Source of the DNA: Cloacibacterium normanense
GTDB taxonomy: Bacteria > Bacteroidota > Bacteroidia > Flavobacteriales > Weeksellaceae
Reading direction: 5' to 3'
Assembly: GCF_003860565.1 (NCBI RefSeq)
Contig: NZ_CP034157.1
Coordinates: 2,480,001 to 2,544,000 of the forward strand
Length of the DNA stretch: 64,000 bases
Shown here: one piece after another, positions 14,862 through 23,762 of the stretch
Layout: each line of letters starts with the position of its first letter
Position numbering within the stretch: the first letter of the stretch is position 1
Position numbers and translations under genes: made by a program
Notes under the pieces: model-generated
The model's input: only the letters and a program-made list of their open reading frames with translations
What the model was told of the DNA's origin: nothing
Databases searched by the model: none

Positions 14862-15374
14862 TTAAATATCAGCTTCGAAATACAATAATTCTTCTGGATC
14901 ATCATCCATGAAGAATTTTTTTTGGAATTTTAAACCTAGCTTTTCTAATAATTTTCTGGAAGCGTGGTTGTATTCTACCGTAATTCCTCCCAATTTGGTG
15001 ATATTGAAATCATTTTTAACCAAATTTTTCATAAAATTGGCACTTTCATAGCCATAGCCTTTTCCTTCAAATTCTGGTAAAAAAGCAAAGCCAATATCAG
15101 GAGCATTATCGGTGTTTTCTCTAGCGTAAACTCCACAAGTTCCCATTTTAGAAGAATCTTCCTTTAGAATTACGGTAAAACTTCCGTAACCTAGTCTTTC
15201 ATACTGAAGAAAACATCTATTGCGAATGTAGTTTTCGGCGTCTTCTATTGTTCTTACGTTTCTGTCACCAATATATTTTATGAAACTTTCAGAATTTAAA
15301 AGTTGAAGAATAAATTCGGCATCCTCTAAATCTGTAGGTTTGAGTAAAAGTCTTTCGGTTTCGTAGGTTTTCAT
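14862..15374 (-). CDS. GNAT-family N-acetyltransferase (RimJ/RimL-like)
   Basis: A 170-residue protein beginning with the TERLLLKPTDLEDAEF signature of RimJ/RimL-type acetyltransferases. The acetyl-CoA motif A region is IGFAFLPEFEGKGYGYESANFM (~residues 95-116), with a beta-bulge segment (GGITVEYNHASRKLLEKLGLKF) after it. The substrate is unknown; ribosomal proteins, small molecules or antibiotics are all possible for this family. It lies 5 nt downstream of chaA on the same strand, so the two are probably cotranscribed. Confidence 0.9.
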   Translation of the reverse strand: MKTYETERLLLKPTDLEDAEFILQLLNSESFIKYIGDRNVRTIEDAENYIRNRCFLQYERLGYGSFTVILKEDSSKMGTCGVYARENTDNAPDIGFAFLPEFEGKGYGYESANFMKNLVKNDFNITKLGGITVEYNHASRKLLEKLGLKFQKKFFMDDDPEELLYFEADI

Positions 15375-15379
15375 ATCAA

Positions 15380-16447
15380 TTAAGGATAAATTACAGTAAA
15401 AATATAAGCTGCTAAGTTCACGAGTAAAACTACACCGTAAAGAATGTTGGTTTTTCCTCGACTTAGTGATAACATGGTGATAAAAATAGACAATCCCAGC
15501 AAAACCATCGATTTATAATCTAATCCTAGAACAAGGTCTAAATCAAAAATACTGCACACTACTGTAACTGCAGGAATGGTAAGTCCAATAGAAGCCAATG
15601 CGGAACCTAAAGAAAGATTAAGGCTGGTCTGTAAATCATCTTTTCTGGCAGCTTTAATGGAAGCGATTCCTTCTGGTAATAAAATCACCGCTGCAATGAT
15701 AATTCCAACCAAAGATTGTGGCAATCCTGCGTTTCTAATGATAGTTTCTATCGGTGTAGAGAGTTTTTTTGCCATTAATACTACTATTCCGAGACAGACC
15801 AATAAGGTAATAAAACTCAGAATACTTTCTTTAGCTGTAGGAACAGAAACCACTTCTTCTTTGTTATTGGGTAAAAAATAATTTCTATGTCTCACCGTTT
15901 GAACCAATAAAAATGTGCTGTAAATGGTGAGACAAGCTATAGAAACAAAAATTAATTGAGGTTGTGTATAAACAGGACCATTTGCACTCGTGGTAAAATT
16001 GGGAAGAATAAGAGTAAGCACTAAAATAGCAATCAAAGAAACGAGTAGGGAATTGGCAGAAGTTCTGGCAAAAAACTGTTCGTTAAATTTCACACTTCCT
16101 ACCAATAAACTTAAGCCTAAAACACCGTTTAAAATAAGCATTACCGCTGCGAAAACAGTATCTCTGGCGAGATGTGAGGTTTCTTTTCCTCCTGCTGTCA
16201 TGAGCGAAATAATAAGCGCTACTTCTATAATTGTAATAGAAATCGCCAAGACAATAGTTCCAAAAGGTTCACCAATTTTATGTGCGATGACTTCTGAATG
16301 GTGTACTGCAGAAAATACACTTAACATTAAAAAAACGCCACAAAGCATTAAAATAACTGTACTGTCTGAATCGGGAGTTAAAAAGTAAATAAACCAAGCT
16401 AAAATAGGTGCAATAACCGTCCAATGGAAAAGTTTTTTTAATTTCAT
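15380..16447 (-). CDS. chaA: Cation/proton antiporter of the ChaA/CaCA family
   Basis: A 355-residue inner-membrane protein with about eleven hydrophobic segments. It shows the two inverted CaCA repeats: an acidic motif in the first half (ITIIEVALIISLMTAGG, ~residues 71-87) and its counterpart in the second (ILLPEGIASIKAARKDDLQTS, ~255-275), each with the conserved Glu. ChaA-type proteins exchange Ca2+ or Na+/K+ for protons. The ion cannot be settled from sequence. It is cotranscribed with the GNAT gene. Confidence 0.88.
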   Translation of the reverse strand: MKLKKLFHWTVIAPILAWFIYFLTPDSDSTVILMLCGVFLMLSVFSAVHHSEVIAHKIGEPFGTIVLAISITIIEVALIISLMTAGGKETSHLARDTVFAAVMLILNGVLGLSLLVGSVKFNEQFFARTSANSLLVSLIAILVLTLILPNFTTSANGPVYTQPQLIFVSIACLTIYSTFLLVQTVRHRNYFLPNNKEEVVSVPTAKESILSFITLLVCLGIVVLMAKKLSTPIETIIRNAGLPQSLVGIIIAAVILLPEGIASIKAARKDDLQTSLNLSLGSALASIGLTIPAVTVVCSIFDLDLVLGLDYKSMVLLGLSIFITMLSLSRGKTNILYGVVLLVNLAAYIFTVIYP

Positions 16448-16464
16448 ACGCGTTTATATTTAAG

Positions 16465-16941
16465 TTATATTCCTTTTTTACCAGTTAAAATCATTTCTAT
16501 TAATTTTACCTTTCGGTTTTCTCTGGTTTCTGGTTTTTTGGCTTCGGTAATCCATCTCATGTATTCTTTCCGATGCGTGTAAGACATTTTTTGATACATT
16601 TCAAAAGCTTCTTTGTTCTTTTCGAAAACTTCTAAAACATCTTCAGGAATTTCTACAATTCTCTCTTCTTGGTCTTCCCAAAGTTTCACCGTAACCTTAT
16701 CCCCAAAAGTTTTCCCAAGTTGTTTTCTTACTTCTTGAGTTAATCCAAGTAGATGACCATCACTTTTCATTTTGGCAAGGCTTCCTCTGTATTCTACTTT
16801 TTCGTCAAGCAAAGCTTTGATTTTTACCTGACCTTTTTTGCCAAACAATTCTTCTGTAGAGAAAGGAAAGTCTACAAAGGCAGCATTCATAGTGCCATTT
16901 TGTTTAATTTCTGCTTCAAAAGTGATGTAATCCGTTGTCAT
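16465..16941 (-). CDS. DUF1905 / YdeI-OmpD-associated family protein
   Basis: A 158-residue cytoplasmic protein. The N-terminal ~90 residues resemble DUF1905 (TFEAEIKQNGTMNAAFVDFPF, later LLGLTQEVRKQLGKTFGDKV). The C-terminal helix-rich half (SYTHRKEYMRWITEAKKPETRENRKVKL) is the YdeI/OmpD-associated region, which appears in proteins annotated as protecting against bacteriocins. No function can be assigned. The gap to chaA is 17 nt, so it may lead a chaA-GNAT operon. Confidence 0.82.
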   Translation of the reverse strand: MTTDYITFEAEIKQNGTMNAAFVDFPFSTEELFGKKGQVKIKALLDEKVEYRGSLAKMKSDGHLLGLTQEVRKQLGKTFGDKVTVKLWEDQEERIVEIPEDVLEVFEKNKEAFEMYQKMSYTHRKEYMRWITEAKKPETRENRKVKLIEMILTGKKGI

Positions 16942-17053
16942 TTTTATGAATTTTGAGAAAAAAGAAACGTTTAAAAAATTATGATTTCCTAAAAATAAGA
17001 AAATTTGAGTTTTTATAAAAGTTTTTTAAAAACTAAACGGAGTAAAAAGTAAT

Positions 17054-17083
17054 AAAAAACCTCGAAGAAATTTCTCCGAGGTT
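17054..17083 (-). terminator. Terminator after the S46 peptidase gene
   Basis: On the minus strand AACCTCGGAGAAA pairs with TTTCTTCGAGGTT (17058-17083), one mismatch, followed by a T-run. Confidence 0.8.
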
Positions 17084-17107
17084 AATTTTAGAAGCAACAA
17101 AGCTGCC

Positions 17108-19240
17108 TTATTTTCTGATAGTCATTTCGTTTAATAAATAACCAGCTCCGTGATATTTATCCATTACCCAAAGTAAGAATCTTACATCTAGGTTGATGGT
17201 TTTTTGCCATTGTTTTTCGAAAACGATATCTCCTGAAAGTGCTTCAGAGTTACCATCGAAAGCAAGACCAATTAATTCACCATTTCCGTTTAAGATAGGA
17301 GAACCAGAGTTTCCACCTGTAATATCATTATCTGATAAGAAGTTTACAGGCATATAACCTTTTTTGTCTTTGTATGGACCGAAATCTTTTTTCTTGTATA
17401 AATCTAACAATCTTTGAGGTAAATCAAACTCTGCGTCGCCTTTTTTGTATTTAGCCACCATACCTTTCATATCAGTATAGAAGTTATCTTTTACGCCATA
17501 ATATTGTCTGTCTTTTCTGATTGGTAATCTATCTACTTTACCGAAAGTTACTCTCATAGTAGAGTTAGCATCTGGATAGAATTCTTTTTCTGGCATAGAT
17601 TTTCTAAGACCGTCAAAATATAATCTAGTGTTTTTAGCAAATTGGTCATCAGCTTTTACATATTTGTCTCCAAACATCATAGCTTCTGCTACCATAATTC
17701 CTGAGAATTTGTAAAGCGGATCGTTTTCCAGAATAGCTAAACTAGGATTTTCGATGAATTTAAGTAGAGATTCTTTGGTGCTGAAAATAGAAGCGTCTGC
17801 TTGGTTTGCTAATTCTGCTGGATTAGAATATTTCATCACCGGAAGTTGATAATCAAACGGTACTTTGTTCTTATAAAGAGAAAGTAAAGTTTGTAACATA
17901 TCTTTTTCTACTACTGGGTGGAAACCATCGTAAGAAGCTTCTACACCAGCAAGAAGTCTAGCTTTCATAGCTGCTTTTCCAGCTTCGTTTTGCTCAATAT
18001 AAGATTTAAGAGCAGCGCCAATTCTGTAAGGAAGAACTGCATATTTAGCATTTCTTTGGAATTGAGTAGCGTAGTTTCTTTCTAAATTTCTATCAGCGAT
18101 TAATTTGTAATACGCTTCGATTTCTGAAAGAACATTTCCGTAAGTAGCTTTGTTTTCAGCTAAGTTTGCCCATTCTTGGAATTTAGCCTCTACTTTTTGT
18201 TTGTCTGCAACTGTTCCGTTTTTGTTTACAGATTCTATGGTTCCAGCTCTGTTTTTCCAGTAGTTTGCAACAGAAGCGTATTGTGAAGCGTAATCTAATC
18301 TGATTTGAGTGTCTTTGTCCATGTACTTCTTCATCACATCCATTGCAGATTTAGAAGCATCTACCCAACCGATATAATCTTTAGTCACCAATTGATTGAT
18401 TCCATAAGAAGTTAAATATCTGTTAGTTCTACCAGGATAACCCATAATCATAGTGAAATCACCAGGTTTTACTCCTTTCATAGAAACAGGAAGGTGATAT
18501 TTAGGTTTTAATGGAACATTGTTTAATGAATATTCTGCAGGATTTCCGTTAGCATCACCATAAATTCTGAAAACAGAGAAGTCACCAGTGTGTCTTGGCC
18601 ATTCCCAGTTATCGGTATCACCACCATATTTACCGATAGATTCTGTAGGAGTTCCTACTAATCTTACGTCTTTATAATCTTGATATACGAAATAGTAGAA
18701 TTCATTTCCACTGAAGAAATCTCTTACTACAACAGTATATTTACCATTTTCTGAATTTTCTTTTTGGATGGCTTTGTATTCTGCATCGATTACTGCTTTT
18801 CTTTCGTCAGCAGACATTTGAGGATTAAGTTTCCCGTTAATTCTAGCCGTTACATCGTCCATTCTTACTAAAAATCTCACATAAAGATTTTTTGCAGGAA
18901 GTTCTTCTTTGTTGTTCATGGCGAAGAAACCATCTTTTAAATAATTTTTTTCTGGAGTAGAAAGTGCCGCAATAGCATCATAACCGCAGTGGTGGTTTGT
19001 GAAAAGCAAACCTTCTTTAGAAACTACTTCTGCGGTACAACCACCATTAAATTGTACGATGGCGTCTTTTAGGCTAGAGTTGTTTACAGAATAAATTTCT
19101 TCTGCAGTTAATCTAAGACCTTGTTTTTGTAAGTCTTTTCCGTTTAATCTCTTTACGAGCATCATCAGCCACATTCCTTCGTCTGCACGCATTTGTGCAA
19201 AGCTCAATAGAAATGTGAATAGTAAAAATATTCTTTTCAT
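17108..19240 (-). CDS. S46 family dipeptidyl-peptidase, DPP7-like
   Basis: A 710-residue exported serine peptidase with a signal peptide (residues 1-~19). Its chymotrypsin-like triad is visible: His in TNHHCGYDAI (83/84), Asp in the DTDNWEWPRHTGDF block (~residue 225) and Ser647 in GNSGSPILNG. S46 enzymes remove dipeptides from peptide N-termini in the periplasm, feeding amino-acid catabolism. After the Ser the sequence reads LAFDGNSEA. As I recall, DPP11 enzymes have Arg where this has Gly, so a DPP7-type preference for hydrophobic P1 residues is likelier than acidic. Monocistronic, with a terminator at 17054-17083. Confidence 0.93.
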   Translation of the reverse strand: MKRIFLLFTFLLSFAQMRADEGMWLMMLVKRLNGKDLQKQGLRLTAEEIYSVNNSSLKDAIVQFNGGCTAEVVSKEGLLFTNHHCGYDAIAALSTPEKNYLKDGFFAMNNKEELPAKNLYVRFLVRMDDVTARINGKLNPQMSADERKAVIDAEYKAIQKENSENGKYTVVVRDFFSGNEFYYFVYQDYKDVRLVGTPTESIGKYGGDTDNWEWPRHTGDFSVFRIYGDANGNPAEYSLNNVPLKPKYHLPVSMKGVKPGDFTMIMGYPGRTNRYLTSYGINQLVTKDYIGWVDASKSAMDVMKKYMDKDTQIRLDYASQYASVANYWKNRAGTIESVNKNGTVADKQKVEAKFQEWANLAENKATYGNVLSEIEAYYKLIADRNLERNYATQFQRNAKYAVLPYRIGAALKSYIEQNEAGKAAMKARLLAGVEASYDGFHPVVEKDMLQTLLSLYKNKVPFDYQLPVMKYSNPAELANQADASIFSTKESLLKFIENPSLAILENDPLYKFSGIMVAEAMMFGDKYVKADDQFAKNTRLYFDGLRKSMPEKEFYPDANSTMRVTFGKVDRLPIRKDRQYYGVKDNFYTDMKGMVAKYKKGDAEFDLPQRLLDLYKKKDFGPYKDKKGYMPVNFLSDNDITGGNSGSPILNGNGELIGLAFDGNSEALSGDIVFEKQWQKTINLDVRFLLWVMDKYHGAGYLLNEMTIRK

Positions 19241-19333
19241 TGATCTAAAAAATTTTATGGGTAAATGTATGAATTAAAAGCGATTTTTGAAAATTGGTAT
19301 ATAATTTGACTGGTCTGTTACAAATTACCTACG

Positions 19334-19756
19334 ATGAAAACACGTTTTTTTATAATCAGCATATTATCAATTTCATTTTTTATGATGAGTTTTGCTCCAC
19401 AGAAAGAAATTTCTTCTCTGGAGAGAAAGTGGATGTTAGTTGAATTTCAGGGATTTACCAAAGAAGAACTCATTCAGAAAAAAGCATATCTAGACCTAAC
19501 TCACTTCGAAAAAGGAGGTGGCGCAAAAATGGGCTGCAACAGTATTTTTTTCTCTGTAAAACTGAAAAATAATCACAGAATACATTTCTCAGGAGTTGGT
19601 TCTACCATGATGTATTGTGACGGAAACATGAAATTAGAAGAAAACTTCGGGAAATTATTACCTACGATAACCAAATATCAAGTAAAAGGACATTTTTTGA
19701 CTTTGAAAAATAAAAATGGACATGCCATGAAATTTGTTGCCGAAGATTGGGACTGA
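19334..19756 (+). CDS. META-domain (HslJ-like) secreted protein
   Basis: A 140-residue protein with a signal peptide (~1-22). The remaining part is a META/HslJ-like domain: a KWMLVEFQGF strand, GCNSIFFSVKL (~residues 68-78) and a STMMYCDGNMKLEENFGKLL helix (~95-115) with the conserved Cys pair. The family is found in heat-shock protein HslJ and in secreted proteins, with no known catalytic activity. An envelope stress role is only a guess. The gene is single, and its stretch to the next gene is A/T-rich. Confidence 0.85.
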   Translation: MKTRFFIISILSISFFMMSFAPQKEISSLERKWMLVEFQGFTKEELIQKKAYLDLTHFEKGGGAKMGCNSIFFSVKLKNNHRIHFSGVGSTMMYCDGNMKLEENFGKLLPTITKYQVKGHFLTLKNKNGHAMKFVAEDWD

Positions 19757-19860
19757 TAGTTTGATATTGAGTAGATTTGATGAAGATTTTGAAAAAATTC
19801 GCAAATTTGAATTAAAAAAAATCATCATATCAACTCATCATCATATTAACACATTATCAA

Positions 19861-20124
19861 ATGAATTTTAACCCAGAAATTCTCGGCTTGATTGCAGGAA
19901 CATTGTCTTGCATTACCTTCGTTCCGCAAATTTTTAAAACTTGGAAGTCTAAATCGGTGAAAGATATTTCTGTAACGTCTTTTATGATTGTAGTAACCAG
20001 TACTTTAATTTGGTTGGTTTACGGAATTTGGAAAGAGCTTCCTTCAGTAATTCTTACCAATGTAGTGGTCTGTATATCAGCAGTTATCATGCTTTTGCTC
20101 AAGTGGAAATATTATGAAAAATGA
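19861..20124 (+). CDS. SemiSWEET-type sugar transporter (PQ-loop)
   Basis: An 87-residue protein with three transmembrane helices, the single triple-helix bundle of SemiSWEETs, which dimerise to form a sugar uniporter. The PQ motif is in ITFVPQIFKTWKSKSVKDIS (~residues 19-38). A sugar substrate is expected from the family, but its identity is unknown. The stop overlaps the start of the next gene (ATGA, 20121-20124), so the two are translationally coupled. Confidence 0.9.
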   Translation: MNFNPEILGLIAGTLSCITFVPQIFKTWKSKSVKDISVTSFMIVVTSTLIWLVYGIWKELPSVILTNVVVCISAVIMLLLKWKYYEK

Positions 20125-20780
20125 AAATCGCTACTTGGAATGTAGAACGTCTTAAAAAGAAGAAATATCTACCCGAAATTATTTCTGAAATCGAAAAAAT
20201 TAATGCCGATATTTTAGTCTTAACAGAAACCGATTCGCAGATTTTGCCAGAGAATTATCCTTATAAAATTGAAACAAAACCTTTAATTTTAGTCAATTCT
20301 TTAGCAAAAACTACAGAAAACCGAGTTTCTATTTTTTCTAAATTTCCTATTGTGGAAACTTTTGAAACCTATGATAATTTCACTTCTTGTTCGGCAGAGA
20401 TAGAAACGCCTTTCGGAAAACTAGTTATTTATGGAACTATTGTTGGCGTTTTAGGTAATAGAAATGAACAATTCATTCCAGATTTGAAAAGTCAAATGAA
20501 TGATTTACAAGAGCTTTCAGATAAAAATATTTGTTTTGTAGGTGATTTTAATTGCAGTTTTTCTGATAATTATTACTTTACAAATGAAGGAAGAAATCTA
20601 TTTAATGAAAATTTTAAAATTTTAAAACTAAAAAATATTACCGCAAAAATCCCTGAAAATATCGACCATATTGTAATGTCTGAAAATTTTATTGAAAGAT
20701 TCAAAATTAAGATTTCAGAATTTAATTTGGATAAAAAACTATCTGATCATAAGGGAATTATTGCAGAATTAAAATATTAG
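20121..20780 (+). CDS. Endonuclease/exonuclease/phosphatase-fold protein
   Basis: A 219-residue cytoplasmic protein starting directly with the EEP strand MKIATWNVERLKKKKYL. Conserved acidic and His residues appear in ILVLTETDSQ, FVGDFNCSFSD (~141-151) and at the end in KLSDHKGIIAEL (~206-217), giving the usual Asn/Glu/Asp/His metal-dependent active site. The substrate may be DNA, a lipid phosphate or another phosphoester and is unknown. It is coupled to the SemiSWEET gene by a 4-nt overlap. Confidence 0.85.
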   Translation: MKIATWNVERLKKKKYLPEIISEIEKINADILVLTETDSQILPENYPYKIETKPLILVNSLAKTTENRVSIFSKFPIVETFETYDNFTSCSAEIETPFGKLVIYGTIVGVLGNRNEQFIPDLKSQMNDLQELSDKNICFVGDFNCSFSDNYYFTNEGRNLFNENFKILKLKNITAKIPENIDHIVMSENFIERFKIKISEFNLDKKLSDHKGIIAELKY

Positions 20781-20813
20781 GAATACCATTTAATCTTTAA
20801 AAATTCTATAAAA

Positions 20814-20891
20814 GCCACGAAGTGGCGAAATATAACAGCATCGGGTGCAAATGGAAAATTAAATTAGGCTAAGGGAAGCCCTGAAAGGGCG
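20814..20891. repeat. Two short hairpins sharing a GAA loop and GAAAT tail
   Basis: GCCAC-GAA-GTGGC (20814-20826) and GCCCT-GAA-AGGGC (20878-20890) have the same 5-bp stem, loop and following GAAAT, while the stem bases differ in a paired way. They look like two units of a dispersed Bacteroidota intergenic element. The wider 20781-21016 stretch holds no gene. Confidence 0.7.
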
Positions 20892-20958
20892 AAATGTTTT
20901 TAAAGTTTCAACCCCAAAATAGTGTAAATCTGTGTAACCAGAGGGAAATAAATTTCAC

Positions 20959-20966
20959 TAAATTTG
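20959..20966 (+). promoter_or_regulatory. -7 box of the hflX promoter
   Basis: TAAATTTG is a perfect TAnnTTTG match 50 nt before the hflX ATG. No clear -33 element is visible. Confidence 0.5.
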
Positions 20967-21016
20967 CAAAAATCAAGCAGAAAGCAGATTGCTGAATGCC
21001 GAAAGCAAAATAATAT

Positions 21017-22231
21017 ATGCTCGAAAAAAAAGAACATCAATACGAAAAAGCCGTTTTAGTAGGCTTAATTACACAGCATCAAGACGAAGAAAAACTTACC
21101 GAATACCTCGATGAGTTAGAATTTCTTGCTTATACTGCAGGTGCAACTGTAGAAAAACGCTTTACGCAAAAATTATCTCAACCAGATTCCAGAACTTTTG
21201 TAGGAAGCGGAAAAGCAGAAGAAATTAAAAATTTTGTAAAAGAAAACGAAATAGGAACCGTTATTTTTGATGACGAACTTTCACCTTCTCAATTGAAAAA
21301 TTTAGAGAAAGAAATGGAAGTAAAAATCCTCGATAGAACCAATCTTATCCTCGATATTTTTGCACAAAGAGCACAAACTTCTTATGCAAGAACTCAAGTA
21401 GAACTCGCTCAATATCAATATCTTCTTCCAAGATTAACCAGAATGTGGACGCACCTTGAACGTCAAAAAGGAGGAATCGGAATGCGTGGTCCTGGTGAAA
21501 CCGAAATTGAAACAGATAGACGTATTATTCGTGATAGAATTACGCTTCTAAAAGAAAAGTTGAAAACCATTGACAGACAAATGGCAACTCAACGAAATAA
21601 TCGTGGAAAAGTGGTGAGAGTTGCATTGGTAGGATATACCAACGTAGGAAAATCTACTTTGATGAATGCGCTTTCTAAATCTGAAGTTTTTGCAGAAAAT
21701 AAACTTTTTGCAACGCTAGATACTACCGTTCGTAAAGTAGTGATTGGAAACTTACCATTTTTATTGACAGATACGGTTGGTTTCATTAGAAAATTGCCGA
21801 CTCAATTGGTAGAGTCTTTCAAATCTACGCTTGACGAAGTTCGCGAGGCTGATTTGCTGATTCATGTAGTAGATATTTCTCACGAAAGTTTCGAAGACCA
21901 CATTGATTCTGTGAATCAAATTCTCATGGAAATTAATGCACATCAAAAACCTATGATTATGGTTTTCAATAAAATAGATGCTTTTGCTTATGAGAAAAAA
22001 GACGAAGATGATTTAACTCCAGCTACCAAAAAGAACATTTCTCTGGAAGAATGGAAAAAAACGTGGATGGCAAAATCTAAATATCCTACGGTTTTCATTT
22101 CGGCTTTATCTAAAGAAAATTTTCCAGAAATGAAGAAAATGATTTACGATGAGGTTCACAAAATTCACATTTCAAGATTTCCATATAACGATTTCTTGTT
22201 TGAATATTTTGATGACGAGGAAGTTGTTTAA
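21017..22231 (+). CDS. hflX: Ribosome-associated GTPase HflX
   Basis: A 404-residue cytoplasmic GTPase that splits stalled 70S ribosomes, especially in heat stress. The N-terminal HflX domain (~1-195) has the glycine-rich VGSGKAEEIKNF motif and the GGIGMRGPGETEIETDRR linker. The G domain shows G1 GYTNVGKST (~206-214), G3 DTVGF (~252-256) and G4 NKID (~317-320). The C-terminal tail (~390-404) is short and acidic. Identification is firm. The stop codon touches a repeat beginning at 22230. Confidence 0.95.
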   Translation: MLEKKEHQYEKAVLVGLITQHQDEEKLTEYLDELEFLAYTAGATVEKRFTQKLSQPDSRTFVGSGKAEEIKNFVKENEIGTVIFDDELSPSQLKNLEKEMEVKILDRTNLILDIFAQRAQTSYARTQVELAQYQYLLPRLTRMWTHLERQKGGIGMRGPGETEIETDRRIIRDRITLLKEKLKTIDRQMATQRNNRGKVVRVALVGYTNVGKSTLMNALSKSEVFAENKLFATLDTTVRKVVIGNLPFLLTDTVGFIRKLPTQLVESFKSTLDEVREADLLIHVVDISHESFEDHIDSVNQILMEINAHQKPMIMVFNKIDAFAYEKKDEDDLTPATKKNISLEEWKKTWMAKSKYPTVFISALSKENFPEMKKMIYDEVHKIHISRFPYNDFLFEYFDDEEVV

Positions 22232-22301
22232 ACACAGAGGCACAACGAAAACACAGAGCATACTGTGAACTCTGTGAAACAAGCTCTGTTTCTCTGTGTT
22301 T
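22230..22301. repeat. Inverted repeat with AAACACAGAG ends
   Basis: AAACACAGAG (22230-22239) is mirrored by CTCTGTGTTT (22292-22301), with further ACACAGAG and CTCTGTG copies inside. It probably ends hflX transcription. A second TGTCATGCTGA-type element follows at 22331-22373. Confidence 0.6.
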
Positions 22302-22330
22302 AAATTTTTAAATTAGATTTTTGCACACTT

Positions 22331-22373
22331 TGTCATGCTGAAATCTTTAGATTCGACGAAGTCAAAGCATCTA
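22331..22373. repeat. Degenerate TGTCATGCTG-type repeat
   Basis: The start TGTCATGCTGAAATC and later GTCAAAGCATCT resemble the dispersed TGTCATTCTG repeats at 2879 and 14762, though with lower similarity. Confidence 0.4.
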
Positions 22374-22384
22374 AATAGTAATTT

Positions 22385-23041
22385 ATGAAAAAAGCGCTAT
22401 TCACTTTTATTTTTTTGTGTTTACATAGCATTGTTTTTTCTCAAGTTAATATTGAGGAAATAAAGAAAAATGTCACCGTAAATCCTCAAAAATATTATTA
22501 TGAATATTTAGAAATTTTCAAAACTGCTCCAGAAACACTTTCTCAAGAACAACTTAATTATATTTATTACGGGAATAACTATGTAGATTATGGATATGAC
22601 AGATTAACATTTAATCAAAAATCTGGTAAAATTTCAAAATTCGCACATAATAGAATTTCAAAGAAATTTGCAGAGAAAATTTTACTAGACGCTTTACCTC
22701 TCTATGAACAAAATCCATTAAATAAAGAGCTTTTACTTTGTTTGTCAGATTTGTATAAAGCTAAAAGTGAGCAAGAAAAAAGCGATTTTCATTATAATCA
22801 ATATCAGCTTCTAATTAAAACCATAGAAAAAAGTGGAAATGGAAAGTTAGACAATTCAGCTATTCTAGTCACAAGTTTTCAAGATTTGATGCTTTCTGTG
22901 GAGAGGTTTTCTATTGTATTTGTACCGGGTTTAGATTTTAAGGAAAAAGTATTACCAGATGGTTCTTGGCTTTACATTTTCAAGAATGGTATTGATTTAT
23001 TTTTTGTTAGATTAGTACATCATAAAGATGCATTTAAATAA
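22385..23041 (+). CDS. Secreted DUF4919-like protein
   Basis: A 218-residue protein with a signal peptide (MKKALFTFIFLCLHSIVFS). The sequence (YYYEYLEIFKTAPETLSQEQLNYIYYGNNY, helical middle, FVPGLDFKEKVLPDGSWLYIFKNGIDLFFVRL at the end) resembles the Bacteroidota family DUF4919, though I could not search. No catalytic motif is visible and function is unknown. The next gene begins at 23043, directly after its stop, so the pair is probably cotranscribed. Confidence 0.7.
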   Translation: MKKALFTFIFLCLHSIVFSQVNIEEIKKNVTVNPQKYYYEYLEIFKTAPETLSQEQLNYIYYGNNYVDYGYDRLTFNQKSGKISKFAHNRISKKFAEKILLDALPLYEQNPLNKELLLCLSDLYKAKSEQEKSDFHYNQYQLLIKTIEKSGNGKLDNSAILVTSFQDLMLSVERFSIVFVPGLDFKEKVLPDGSWLYIFKNGIDLFFVRLVHHKDAFK

Positions 23042-23042
23042 A

Positions 23043-23759
23043 ATGACACTCCACAACCAAATCCTTGAAGCCTTACAATTTCTTTCTACACCAGAAAAGA
23101 GAGATTTTTTGCCGTATTTTTTTAAAACAGGTAAAGGTCAATACGCAGAAGGTGACCAATTCATTGGTGTAGTCGTTCCAGATTCTAGAAAGTTGGTGAA
23201 GGAATATTGGCAAAAAGCCACTTTAGATGATGTTCAAGAAATTTTGAAATCAGAATTTCACGAGATGAGATTAGTAGCGCTGTTGATTTTGATAACAAAA
23301 TTTGAAAAATCAAAAGACGAAAAAGAGAAGAAAAATCTCGTTGATTTTTATCTAAAAAATACAAAGTATATCAACAATTGGGACTTGGTAGATTTGTCTT
23401 GTTATAAATTATTAGGAAGGTATTGCTTTGAAAATCAGAAAGATGATATTTTGAAAAAGTTATCGAATTCTGAAAATATGTGGGAAAAACGCATCGCAAT
23501 TGTGGCGACCATGTATCATATCAAAAAAGGAAGTCATGATTTAACCATAGAATTGGCACTGAATAATTTGAATCACTCACACGACTTGATGCACAAAGCC
23601 AACGGTTGGCTTCTAAGAGAAATGGGCAAAAAAGATGAAGAAAAATTCTTGAATTTCTTGAAAACGCATTACCAAAATATGCCCAGAACTTCACTTCGTT
23701 ATGCGATTGAAAAACTAGACGAAGATTTACGCCAAGACTTTTTAAAAGGAAGAATTTAA
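23043..23759 (+). CDS. DNA alkylation repair protein, AlkD-like
   Basis: About 238 residues from the chosen ATG (23043); an upstream in-frame ATG (23028) lies inside the previous gene. The protein is built of HEAT-like helical repeats. Family signatures are FIGVVVPDSRKLVKEYW (~residues 37-53), EMRLVALLILITKFEK (~70-85), NNWDLVDLSCYKLLG (~109-123) and WEKRIAIVATMYHIKKG (~145-161), where the Trp/Asp/Arg residues lining the AlkD active site occur. AlkD excises N3- and N7-alkylated purines. Identity is good from motifs. Confidence 0.9.
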   Translation: MTLHNQILEALQFLSTPEKRDFLPYFFKTGKGQYAEGDQFIGVVVPDSRKLVKEYWQKATLDDVQEILKSEFHEMRLVALLILITKFEKSKDEKEKKNLVDFYLKNTKYINNWDLVDLSCYKLLGRYCFENQKDDILKKLSNSENMWEKRIAIVATMYHIKKGSHDLTIELALNNLNHSHDLMHKANGWLLREMGKKDEEKFLNFLKTHYQNMPRTSLRYAIEKLDEDLRQDFLKGRI

Positions 23760-23762
23760 ACT

